DNA from: an uncultured Verrucomicrobiota bacterium
Lineage (GTDB): Bacteria; Verrucomicrobiota; Kiritimatiellia; RFP12; UBA1067
Assembly (NCBI GenBank): GCA_946631345.1
Contig: CAMPAA010000175.1
Location: 1 to 6,818, forward strand
Reading direction: 5' to 3'
Length of the DNA stretch: 6,818 nt
Below are positions 1 through 5,382 of the stretch, in pieces. Both the position numbers and the translations under genes were made by a program. Below the pieces are notes generated by a model. That model searched no databases, was not told the origin of the DNA, and was given only the letters and a program-made list of their open reading frames with translations. Numbering within the stretch: position 1 is the first letter of the stretch; each line of letters starts with the position of its first letter.

Positions 1-11
1 GGAATGGGCAC

Positions 12-602
12 ATGAAGAAACCACCCGAATCCGGGGCGATCGACATCGCCGCCGTCCAATCCCGCATGCTCACGATCCGTAATCAGCAGGTGCTGCTCGA
101 CCGAGATGTCGCCGCGCTGTATGGCGTACAAACGAAGGAAATCAACCAGGCGATACGAAACAATCCCGGGAAATTCCCCGAAGGATTCGTGTTCCAGTTG
201 AATGAAGACGAGTTTGAAAATTGGAAGTCAAAAATTTTGACCTCCAATTTGTCAGCTAGGGAGATTGCAGTCATCAAGATGGGGATCCGCAGAGCCCCGT
301 ATGCTTTGACGGAGCGTGGCCTTTACATGCTGGCAACGATTTTGAAGGGCGAAGTGGCCACGCGCGCAACACTTGCCATCGTGAACACCTACGCCCAGGT
401 GCGTTCGATGGTTCGCGACATGGAGGCGATCCAAACGGAGGAGGTGGGGTCGCCGGAACAGGCGAATCTGCTCACGCGGGCCGGCCACAAGCTTGCTGGG
501 CTCATCGGCGACAATCTCTCCACGGTATCGCGGAAGACCACGATCGAGCTGAATCTCGCGCTGCTCAAGATCACACACGAAGTCACGAAGGGAAAGGTGT
601 GA
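12..602 (+). CDS. ORF6N-domain DNA-binding protein (phage-type)
   Basis: A 196-residue soluble protein. Residues about 17-105 match the ORF6N domain: a start like MLTIRNQQVLLDRDVAALYG, then TKEINQAIRNN, KFPEGFVFQL and, near the end, YALTERGLYMLATIL. ORF6N domains occur in phage antirepressor-like proteins and in chromosomal copies of them, where they are thought to bind DNA. The remaining 90 residues are helical and polar, with no second domain I can name (no KilA-C or Bro-C seen). The ATG at 12 is the first plausible start. The 11 bases upstream hold no stop in this frame and only a weak purine run, so a start before the window cannot be excluded. The stop lies 3 bases before the next gene, and AAAGGTG inside its last codons can serve as that gene's ribosome site, so the two are probably co-transcribed. 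The family call is firm; the target and role are unknown. Confidence 0.88.
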   Translation: MKKPPESGAIDIAAVQSRMLTIRNQQVLLDRDVAALYGVQTKEINQAIRNNPGKFPEGFVFQLNEDEFENWKSKILTSNLSAREIAVIKMGIRRAPYALTERGLYMLATILKGEVATRATLAIVNTYAQVRSMVRDMEAIQTEEVGSPEQANLLTRAGHKLAGLIGDNLSTVSRKTTIELNLALLKITHEVTKGKV

Positions 603-605
603 GCT

Positions 606-1799
606 ATGATATGGTTTGGCGAAGAGGCTGAGGCCTTGCTTAAGCAGCTTGAGAAACTGTTCAAGCGGATAGTGGTTCGCATTGTTGCCTTCCAGAATGA
701 CTGGGACCGTTGCGATCCAATCTGGCGCTTCTGTTGGCAGAACCGGCGGGGAAAATGGTACGAGACTCAGATATCCTATTACAACGGCGTGTTCTACGTC
801 GTGAACTGGGGTGAGAGCCGATATCGAGATTTCTGGATATGGGAGATCAAGCCCGGTGAGTTCTGCCGAGAGCATGACAATGGATCGCATGACCATCATC
901 CATGGCCTCAGGTTGAACACCTGGAGGATATGCTTGCCTGGCTGGATTTCGTCGAAAAGGATTGGCTGCGCGCTTATCGGAAAGTTGAAAAGGAGTGGCC
1001 GAACAACAGACGGAACGGATTTGTGCCGCGCGCCGTTGTTCATCGTTATGTGCCGGATTTCCCGCGGCAAGATAAGCTGGCCGGTGAAAAGACAGTGCGA
1101 AAATTCTGCGAGCTGGTCGAGGGCAAGTATTATTCACCGAACTGCGAGAAGGAAGGCCGTTTTTTCCGCAAGGACATGACGGCCGACGATTATCTTGAGC
1201 TGGTTCGGATCGGTCTTGAGGCAACTGTCGATGCGGAACGGCTTGCGGATCGTCCGATGACAGGCGAGGACTATTACAAGATGAATGGATACAACGGTTC
1301 GTCGGGGAGCATCTTTGACGTTCCCCGCGATTCGCCAGAAGAGTTCCGCACGTGGATTGAGGAGGAACAGCCCTATGGCTGGCATGACGGCGGGCATCAG
1401 TTCTGGATCGGCCCCGGACGGATTCACCTAGGCGTCCATCTTGAGAAGCCGCATGGAAAAGACAAAGAACAGTACAAGGTCACGCTCTCGGCGTGGTTTG
1501 CATGGACGGCCTACAACTTGGCCCGAATGGCGGTTGCGTTCTATGACCGTGGGATAGATGTCTATCTTCACGACTACGAGAACATACGGAAAGCCCTCTT
1601 GGCTGAGGACGATCTTGCGATTGTCGAGCATGGCGGCGACACCCGCTATGCCGGTCACAACGGAGCGTTTGAGTCAATCTGGCTTTCCGAAATCGGCAGC
1701 CGCTATGCGACATTGAAGGAATTCGTAAGGTGGAAGCCTCTGCCGATGCTGCGCCCGCGGGAGCATAGGGATAATCCGATCATCAAGGAAAGGCTCTGA
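606..1799 (+). CDS. Tryptophan-rich protein of unknown function
   Basis: I do not recognise this 397-residue protein. It has about 19 tryptophans (near 5 percent, several times the usual share), clustered at residues 33-131 and 250-300, and is rich in Tyr, Phe and charged residues. There is no signal peptide and no convincing membrane segment. A histidine/acid patch (REHDNGSHDHHPW, residues 88-100) and a second stretch, PYGWHDGGHQFWIGPGRIHL (256-275), could bind metal or ligand, but no catalytic family pattern is visible. Residues 101-132 look like a charged helix. The start follows the ORF6N stop by 3 bases with AAAGGTG at a normal distance, and its stop is 1 base before the next gene, so it is the middle gene of a tight operon. 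The long frame, the ribosome site and the spacing on both sides make it a real gene; function is open. Phage or genomic-island cargo is the likeliest setting. Confidence 0.82.
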   Translation: MIWFGEEAEALLKQLEKLFKRIVVRIVAFQNDWDRCDPIWRFCWQNRRGKWYETQISYYNGVFYVVNWGESRYRDFWIWEIKPGEFCREHDNGSHDHHPWPQVEHLEDMLAWLDFVEKDWLRAYRKVEKEWPNNRRNGFVPRAVVHRYVPDFPRQDKLAGEKTVRKFCELVEGKYYSPNCEKEGRFFRKDMTADDYLELVRIGLEATVDAERLADRPMTGEDYYKMNGYNGSSGSIFDVPRDSPEEFRTWIEEEQPYGWHDGGHQFWIGPGRIHLGVHLEKPHGKDKEQYKVTLSAWFAWTAYNLARMAVAFYDRGIDVYLHDYENIRKALLAEDDLAIVEHGGDTRYAGHNGAFESIWLSEIGSRYATLKEFVRWKPLPMLRPREHRDNPIIKERL

Positions 1800-1800
1800 T

Positions 1801-1989
1801 ATGCTGAACAAGAAACCGATAATCCGAACCAACCAGTTGCATCCGGGATGTGTTATCCCCGTCGGATGGGTGCTTGAAAGCATTCTATTGATTCTGCTTG
1901 TTTGCGCTGTCCGCGATATTTCCTCGAACGTGGCGCGAATTGCGAAGGCGATGGAGCAGTTGGTGAAAAGAGAGGCCACCAATCAGTAA
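1801..1989 (+). CDS. Small single-pass membrane protein, unknown
   Basis: A 62-residue protein with a basic N-terminus (MLNKKPIIRT), one hydrophobic segment at about residues 18-37 (core WVLESILLILLVCAV), and a C-terminal tail (38-60) that could form a charged amphipathic helix (VARIAKAMEQLVKRE). The basic start and the polar tail with mixed charge do not settle the topology. It starts 1 base after the preceding stop, with AAGGAAAGG at 1785-1793 as ribosome site, which supports translation as the third gene of the operon. Its stop TAA overlaps the AAGGAG ribosome site of the next reading frame. Small one-pass proteins like this occur in phages (holin- or spanin-like) and as toxin or regulatory partners, but no signature picks one of these. 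Confidence 0.68.
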   Translation: MLNKKPIIRTNQLHPGCVIPVGWVLESILLILLVCAVRDISSNVARIAKAMEQLVKREATNQ

Positions 1990-1999
1990 GGAGATGGGG

Positions 2000-2230
2000 A
2001 TGAAGTATGAACTCCAAGTTCGCATGCAACAGCGGCATTTGAAGGCTATTGTTGGATCGGCAGCGCAAGCGCTACCTTGGGGCGCGGGATCGGCAGCGCA
2101 AGCGCTGCCTTCAGGACACGGGGGCGGACTGCTGGCGGAAGGGCAAGCGCTGCCTTCAGGACACGGACGCGGGCTGGGGGGTAAGCGCTGCCTTCAGGAC
2201 ACGGGAGCGGACTGCTGGCGGAAGGGCTAG
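2000..2230 (+). CDS. Short ORF running into REP array; possible truncated gene
   Basis: ATG at 2000 has an excellent ribosome site, AAGGAG at 1988-1993, 6 bases upstream; an in-frame ATG at 1994 abuts that site and is unlikely to be used. Only the first 18 or so residues (MKYELQVRMQQRHLKAIV) look like ordinary protein. The rest is translated repeat: AAQALPWG, AAQALPSGHG and GQALPSGHG, then a frame change in the repeat to KRCLQDTG, ending at TAG 2228-2230. Two readings are possible: the REP/transposase unit inserted just inside the start of a fourth operon gene and destroyed it, or this is a leader frame that carries ribosomes toward the transposase 52 bases downstream. I recognise no homologue. 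Translation initiation is likely; a functional product is doubtful. Confidence 0.35.
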   Translation: MKYELQVRMQQRHLKAIVGSAAQALPWGAGSAAQALPSGHGGGLLAEGQALPSGHGRGLGGKRCLQDTGADCWRKG

Positions 2231-2243
2231 CGCTGCAAGAAGG
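2054..2243 (+). repeat. Upstream REP-like array (five direct copies)
   Basis: Five direct copies are centred near 2067, 2100, 2145, 2183 and 2228, spaced 33-45 bases. The best copy, at 2087-2122, is GGAT, one base, the perfect hairpin GGCAGCGCAAGCGCTGCC (8-bp stem around AA), then a tail TTCAGGACACGG. Copy 1 has one stem mismatch and a diverged tail; copies 3 and 4 keep the right arm and tail but have a damaged left arm; copy 5 is partial. A two-copy block is duplicated at an 83-base offset, including a 21-base exact match at 2124-2144 and 2207-2227. The array lies directly upstream of a RAYT transposase and is read in frame by the short ORF that begins at 2000. REP families typically have a hairpin preceded by a conserved tetranucleotide; GGAT is my candidate here. 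Confidence 0.85.
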
Positions 2244-2281
2244 ATGCCGAAGTGGGCTTTAGGGCGAATTGGAGGTGAAAG

Positions 2282-3346
2282 ATGGTGATGGGGAAGAAGG
2301 AAATTCGCCGGTATCGGCGGTTTTGCGGGTATGACTACTCGCGGGGTGCGGCGCTTTTCATCACAGTCGTGACCAATCCGCGCCGGCGGCTATTCGGGAA
2401 GATCGTGGGTGCCAAGCTCCAGAAGACGCCGCTCGGGCTTGCCGTGGAGCGGCGGTTCGCCGAGATGGCGCAGATGCCGGGCATCCGACTTTTTAACTTC
2501 GTCGTGATGCCGGATCATGTGCACTTCCAGCTTCATCTTCGCGCGGGGCTGGCAAAGCCGCTTGTTGCGCTCGGGCGGGCGATCGGCGCGTTCAAGAGCC
2601 TCTGCGCGAAAGACTTTCACGAGCTCACGGGCGAGTCGGGGTCGCTTTGGCAGCAGGGCTACCACGATTGGATTTGCATGTCGGAGGAAATGCTCGCCGC
2701 CGTCAACCGCTACATCGATTATAACCCGCTGAAGTTCGAGCTGCGCTACAACCAGCCCGAGTTCCTTGCCATCCACGAGCCGCTCGCGGCGTGGCGGCTT
2801 TCAACAGAGGAATTCTGGCGCGGCATCGGCGCCGTCGATTTGCTTGACTGCGGCACGCCATTCATTGCGCTTCGTATCAGCCGCAGGCTCTCGCCGCGGC
2901 AGGTAAATGAGGTGGTTGCGCGCATTCGCCGCCGAGTGGGTGATTATATTTTTGTGAGTGGCTGGATCAGCCCTGGCGAGAAGGCGGTGCGTGATATGCT
3001 GCTCGCCGAGCCGAAGGGGCGCATTGTGCAGATATTGCCATCGGCGATGCCGCACGATTTCAAAGTGGGCAGTATGTGGCTCGGGGCGATTCGCGATCGC
3101 CGCGCGGCGATCATCGCGCGCGGCAACAGCGAGATCGAATTCTCGCGGGCGGCGTGCCTTGAGGTGAATGCGGCGGCGGTGGGATTGGCAGCGCAAGCGC
3201 TGCCATCTGGACAGGGACAGGGGAGCGCCTCTGTGCAAGCACTGCCATCTGGGCAGGGGGTGGAACTGGCATCGGGGCAAGAGCGGGCTTATCCTCGGGG
3301 GAAGGCGGTTTACTGGCTGCCGGAAGGGCCGAAGCTCATTTCCTGA
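2282..3346 (+). CDS. REP-associated tyrosine transposase (RAYT) with C-terminal extension
   Basis: This 354-residue protein belongs to the Y1/HUH single-strand transposase superfamily, RAYT branch (TnpA-REP), whose members cut and join DNA at REP hairpins. Visible landmarks: FITVVTNPRRRLFG (26-39); the metal-binding HxH in VVMPDHVHF (H79, H81); WQQGYHDWI (123-131); and RYIDYNP (143-149), where Y144 is the expected nucleophile. All core residues look intact. Typical RAYTs are about 150-230 residues, so about 160 residues are extra. Residues about 192-300 look like a second domain (see findings), with FVSGWISPGEKAVRDMLL and RGNSEIEFSRAACLEVN. Residues about 303-327 are translated REP repeat (AQALPSGQG, VQALPSGQG). 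Start: GGAGGTGA at 2271-2278 fits the ATG at 2282; an in-frame ATG at 2288 is less well placed. The stop lies inside an inverted REP copy. Confidence 0.9.
   Translation: MVMGKKEIRRYRRFCGYDYSRGAALFITVVTNPRRRLFGKIVGAKLQKTPLGLAVERRFAEMAQMPGIRLFNFVVMPDHVHFQLHLRAGLAKPLVALGRAIGAFKSLCAKDFHELTGESGSLWQQGYHDWICMSEEMLAAVNRYIDYNPLKFELRYNQPEFLAIHEPLAAWRLSTEEFWRGIGAVDLLDCGTPFIALRISRRLSPRQVNEVVARIRRRVGDYIFVSGWISPGEKAVRDMLLAEPKGRIVQILPSAMPHDFKVGSMWLGAIRDRRAAIIARGNSEIEFSRAACLEVNAAAVGLAAQALPSGQGQGSASVQALPSGQGVELASGQERAYPRGKAVYWLPEGPKLIS
3182..3260 (+). repeat. Two REP-like copies inside the transposase 3' end
   Basis: The first copy has GGAT at 3182-3185, one base, and the same perfect 18-base hairpin as the upstream array at 3187-3204, followed by a variant tail ATCTGGACAGGG. 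The second copy is centred on AA at 3237-3238, with inner stem GTGC/GCAC in place of GCGC/GCGC, a compensatory C-G to T-A change; its outer stem has decayed. Its tail is ATCTGGGCAGGGG. Both are in the same orientation as the upstream array and both are translated as QALPSGQG at the C-terminus of the transposase. A further very degraded copy may follow near 3265-3295. Confidence 0.82.
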
Positions 3347-3363
3347 AAGCACCGCTTGCGGTG
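3339..3363 (-). repeat. Inverted REP-like copy overlapping the transposase stop
   Basis: Read on the minus strand, this 25-base segment matches the best upstream copy (2094-2118) at 21 of 25 positions. It contains a perfect hairpin CACCGCAAGCGGTG (6-bp stem, AA loop) followed by CTTTCAGGAA. Two of the four differences form one exchanged pair: G-C at stem positions 3 and 12 has become C-G, so pairing is kept. The plus-strand TGA at 3344-3346 that ends the transposase lies inside this repeat. The GGAT element is not visible on its 5' side. Opposite orientation to the other copies gives the cassette a BIME/REPIN-like ending. Confidence 0.72.
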
Positions 3364-3395
3364 GTGATGGCGTGAAAACCGCATTCCGGGGAGGA

Positions 3396-3460
3396 GGCTA
3401 CGGCTTCGCAACCTACGGTAGCCCATTTGACGGCTGGTTGCTGGTGGCGCGCAAATGGGC
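3396..3460. repeat. Two nested-neighbour inverted repeats in the spacer
   Basis: GGCTAC at 3396-3401 pairs with GTAGCC at 3418-3423 (16-base loop). GCCCATTTG at 3421-3429 pairs perfectly with CAAATGGGC at 3452-3460 (9-bp stem, 22-base loop). The two overlap at 3421-3423, so only one can form fully at a time. Neither has a T-run after it, so a simple terminator is unlikely. They lie between the transposase cassette and the promoter of the phosphoesterase gene and could be the remains of a mobile-element end, an operator or an RNA switch structure. Confidence 0.4.
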
Positions 3461-3488
3461 GAGACTGATGGAAGCAAGGCGGAAGCTG

Positions 3489-3497
3489 TGGTATAAT
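3489..3497 (+). promoter_or_regulatory. Extended -10 promoter for phosphoesterase-nudC pair
   Basis: TGGTATAAT is a perfect sigma-70 -10 hexamer (TATAAT, 3492-3497) with a TG extension. No good -35 is present at 16-18 bases upstream (TGGAAG at 3469-3474 is the nearest), which is usual for extended -10 promoters. Transcription would begin near 3504, giving a leader of about 40 bases before the ATG at 3546. Confidence 0.6.
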
Positions 3498-3508
3498 GTG
3501 CGCGCTCC

Positions 3509-3526
3509 GGCCCCGTCAAAGGGGGC
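3509..3526 (+). promoter_or_regulatory. GC hairpin in the leader of the phosphoesterase gene
   Basis: GCCCC at 3510-3514 pairs with GGGGC at 3522-3526 around a 7-base loop, within the likely 5' leader. The ribosome site AAAGGA (3533-3538) begins 6 bases after the stem and stays free, so the hairpin may affect mRNA stability rather than block translation. This is inferred from pairing alone. Confidence 0.3.
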
Positions 3527-3545
3527 TGAAAGAAAGGATTGACAG

Positions 3546-4718
3546 ATGAAGTTCTCTAGACGCACATTCCTCGGCATGACCGCCGCAACCGCGGCCACGC
3601 GCCTCCACGCCGCATCCGATCCCGCTTGGACGGTCGACGGCATCCCGCTTCCCGAATGGGCGGTGGCGGCGATCCAGGACGGGACCGCCCGGTACAGGGC
3701 GTGGAAGGGCGCCGACGAGACGGTGGCGTTCCCGCTCATCACGGACATCCACTCGCACGCCCCCGGCTTCAACGCCAAAACGCCGAACTGGAACGACTCC
3801 AAGAGCCACGTCATCTTCCAGCGGGCGATCGCGCACGCCACGGACTCCGACTTCCTCGCCAACCTCGGCGACATGGACTTCGACGTGAACATCCTCGGCT
3901 CCGCACCGGAATGGGACAAGGTGCAGCCGGTCATCGACGGGTTCGTGAAGGTGTACGAGAAGGAGCCGCTTCCGACGCTCTTCAGCATGGGCAATCACGA
4001 CCACGCGAGGGGCCGCTACACCTCGAAGCAGTTCGGCGACACCTTCAACCGCGGCGTCAACAAGGGCAAGGGACACGACATCGTGCTCTCCGAATGCGGC
4101 ACGTGGGGCTACTACGACATCCCCGCGAAGAAGTTCCGCATGGTGTTCCTCAACACGTCGGACGAAGGGTACGGCGGCATGTCGCGCGGACAGCTCCAGT
4201 TTCTCGCGGACACCTTCCTCGCGGCGCCGGAGGGGTGGCACGTGGCCGTGATGCAGCACATCCAGGCCCCGCACATCCTCGGCTGCTGGCGCCGCTTCCT
4301 GGAGCCGTCGTCGATGAAGCGCGAGATGATCTTCATGCAGATCGTGGACGACTTCGCGCACCACCGCGGCGATCTCGTGCAGGGATTCCACAACCCGCCG
4401 ATCACGGGCGAGTACGACAAGATCAAGTGGGACTTCTCCAACGCCAAGGCGTCGTTCGTGGGCGCGTTCTTCGGGCACACGCACCTGGAACGGCACATGA
4501 ACATCGACGGCGTGAACTGGACCACGCGCCCAGGCTACGGCACCACGCCGCGCGACTGCATCGTGATGGGGGCGCGCTGCCCGAAGATCGAGCTCAAGTT
4601 CAATCGGTCGCGCGACATGATGATCGACCTCGTGGCGGTGAAGCCCGCGAAGCGCGCCGTACACGTCTTCCGGTTCGGCTGCGGCGGCCCGAAGAGTGAG
4701 CTCGCCTTCACCTACTGA
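3546..4718 (+). CDS. Tat-exported calcineurin-like metallophosphoesterase
   Basis: A 390-residue protein of the calcineurin-like phosphoesterase superfamily, with two-metal phosphomono- or diester hydrolysis expected. The N-terminus is a clear twin-arginine signal: SRRTFLG at residues 4-10, then an Ala/Thr-rich hydrophobic stretch and likely cleavage after about HAA (21-23), so the folded enzyme should be exported. The metal-site motifs appear in family order: TDIHSH (D67, H69), NLGDMD (D109), GNHD (149-152), MQH (H238) and GHTH (310-313). None is missing. The C-terminal 60 residues form a beta-rich tail. ATG at 3546 follows AAAGGA at 3533-3538 with 7 bases between. The nudC-like gene follows at 13 bases. 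Substrate is not readable from sequence; nucleotides, phospholipids or phosphoproteins are all possible for exported members. A long minus-strand frame across this gene is a GC artefact. Confidence 0.88.
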   Translation: MKFSRRTFLGMTAATAATRLHAASDPAWTVDGIPLPEWAVAAIQDGTARYRAWKGADETVAFPLITDIHSHAPGFNAKTPNWNDSKSHVIFQRAIAHATDSDFLANLGDMDFDVNILGSAPEWDKVQPVIDGFVKVYEKEPLPTLFSMGNHDHARGRYTSKQFGDTFNRGVNKGKGHDIVLSECGTWGYYDIPAKKFRMVFLNTSDEGYGGMSRGQLQFLADTFLAAPEGWHVAVMQHIQAPHILGCWRRFLEPSSMKREMIFMQIVDDFAHHRGDLVQGFHNPPITGEYDKIKWDFSNAKASFVGAFFGHTHLERHMNIDGVNWTTRPGYGTTPRDCIVMGARCPKIELKFNRSRDMMIDLVAVKPAKRAVHVFRFGCGGPKSELAFTY

Positions 4719-4731
4719 CAAAGGGAATGTC

Positions 4732-5343
4732 ATGAGCATGAGCCTTCGTGATACATTCCGCGACATGACGCCCGACGAGATGCGTGCGGCATCCCGTGAG
4801 GCGGAGCTCGCGGAATGGCAGCGGACGAACCGCCGTTGCGGATGCTGCGGCGCGGAGATGGCGCCCCACGCCGATCCCGGCGAGCGCGCACTGGTCTGCC
4901 CGGCGTGCGGCTACACGGTCTATCCGCGGATCGCCCCCGCCGTGATCGCGCTCGTCACGAAAGGCGACAAGGTTCTCCTCCAGCGCAACACACACTACAA
5001 GGGCGTGGTGTGGTCGCTCGTGGCCGGCTTCGTGGACGCGGGCGAGAACCTCGAGGACGCCGTGCGCCGCGAGATACGCGAGGAGGCGTCCATTGAGGTG
5101 AAGAACCTCCGCTACTTCGGTTCGCAGACGTGGCCTTTTCCCTCGAACATCATGATCGGATTCCGCGCGGAATACGCCGGGGGTGAACTGAAGCCGGACG
5201 GCGAAGAGGTCATTGAATCGGGGTGGTTCGACCGCGCGCACCTTCCGGAGATTCCGCGCCCCGGCTCCATCGCACGCGCCATGCTCGATGCGTGGATACA
5301 TCGACTGGATCCGCGTCTACGAGTAGCCGTTCACAAGCGGTAG
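4732..5343 (+). CDS. nudC: NudC-like NADH pyrophosphatase (Nudix), short form
   Basis: NudC enzymes split NAD(H) into NMN(H) and AMP and can remove NAD caps from RNA 5' ends. This 203-residue protein shows a zinc ribbon (C36/C39 in CGCCG and C56/C59 in CPACG), then YPRIAPAVI, the Nudix box (G99 to I121, with G99, E105 and REIREE at 113-118), and the NudC marker SQTWPFPS (131-138) downstream, which separates NADH pyrophosphatases from other Nudix enzymes. Two oddities: only about 35 residues precede the zinc ribbon, whereas E. coli NudC (257 residues) has about 97, so the N-terminal domain is missing; and the Nudix box reads EEASI where EExG is usual. The start at 4732 has AAAGGGA at 4720-4726; a GTG at 4696 would overlap the upstream gene and lacks a ribosome site. 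It probably shares the promoter at 3489. Confidence 0.88.
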   Translation: MSMSLRDTFRDMTPDEMRAASREAELAEWQRTNRRCGCCGAEMAPHADPGERALVCPACGYTVYPRIAPAVIALVTKGDKVLLQRNTHYKGVVWSLVAGFVDAGENLEDAVRREIREEASIEVKNLRYFGSQTWPFPSNIMIGFRAEYAGGELKPDGEEVIESGWFDRAHLPEIPRPGSIARAMLDAWIHRLDPRLRVAVHKR

Positions 5344-5349
5344 CCTTGA

Positions 5350-5368
5350 ATGGTCACATTTTGACCAT
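5350..5368. promoter_or_regulatory. Palindrome ATGGTCA-N5-TGACCAT, possible operator
   Basis: A perfect 7-bp inverted repeat with a 5-base centre begins 7 bases after the nudC stop. It is not followed by a T-run, so it does not look like a terminator by itself. The symmetry and size suit a dimeric regulator site. It is about 100 bases upstream of the likely promoter of the next gene, rather far for a simple repressor, so a stem in the mRNA 3' end is an equal possibility. Confidence 0.35.
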
Positions 5369-5382
5369 CTGCTAAATTCTTG

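Noticed and set aside
2054..2243. CRISPR array
   Set aside because: Units are imperfect, spaced irregularly at 33-45 bases, the intervening DNA is itself repeated, copies occur inside a gene and in inverted orientation, and no cas genes are present. A REP family next to its transposase explains it better.
2049..2288. Second plus-strand reading frame through the repeat array (repeated KRCLQDTG)
   Set aside because: No ribosome site at its start and its content is only translated repeat; it would also overlap the transposase start.
2282..3346. IS200/IS605 insertion sequence with TnpB or IscB
   Set aside because: The transposase core is of RAYT type with REP copies around it, and no TnpB/IscB-like frame (RuvC or zinc-finger motifs) exists in the window.
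4696..4731. Upstream GTG start for the nudC-like gene
   Set aside because: It lies inside the phosphoesterase gene, has no ribosome site, and would add 12 residues (MSSPSPTDKGNV) unlike the family; AAAGGGA fits the ATG at 4732.
3516..4766. Long minus-strand open frame (over 400 codons) opposite the phosphoesterase
   Set aside because: Its translation is a low-complexity mix of Arg, Val, His, Glu and Ala typical of antisense GC-rich codons, while the plus strand carries a complete motif set, Tat signal and ribosome site.
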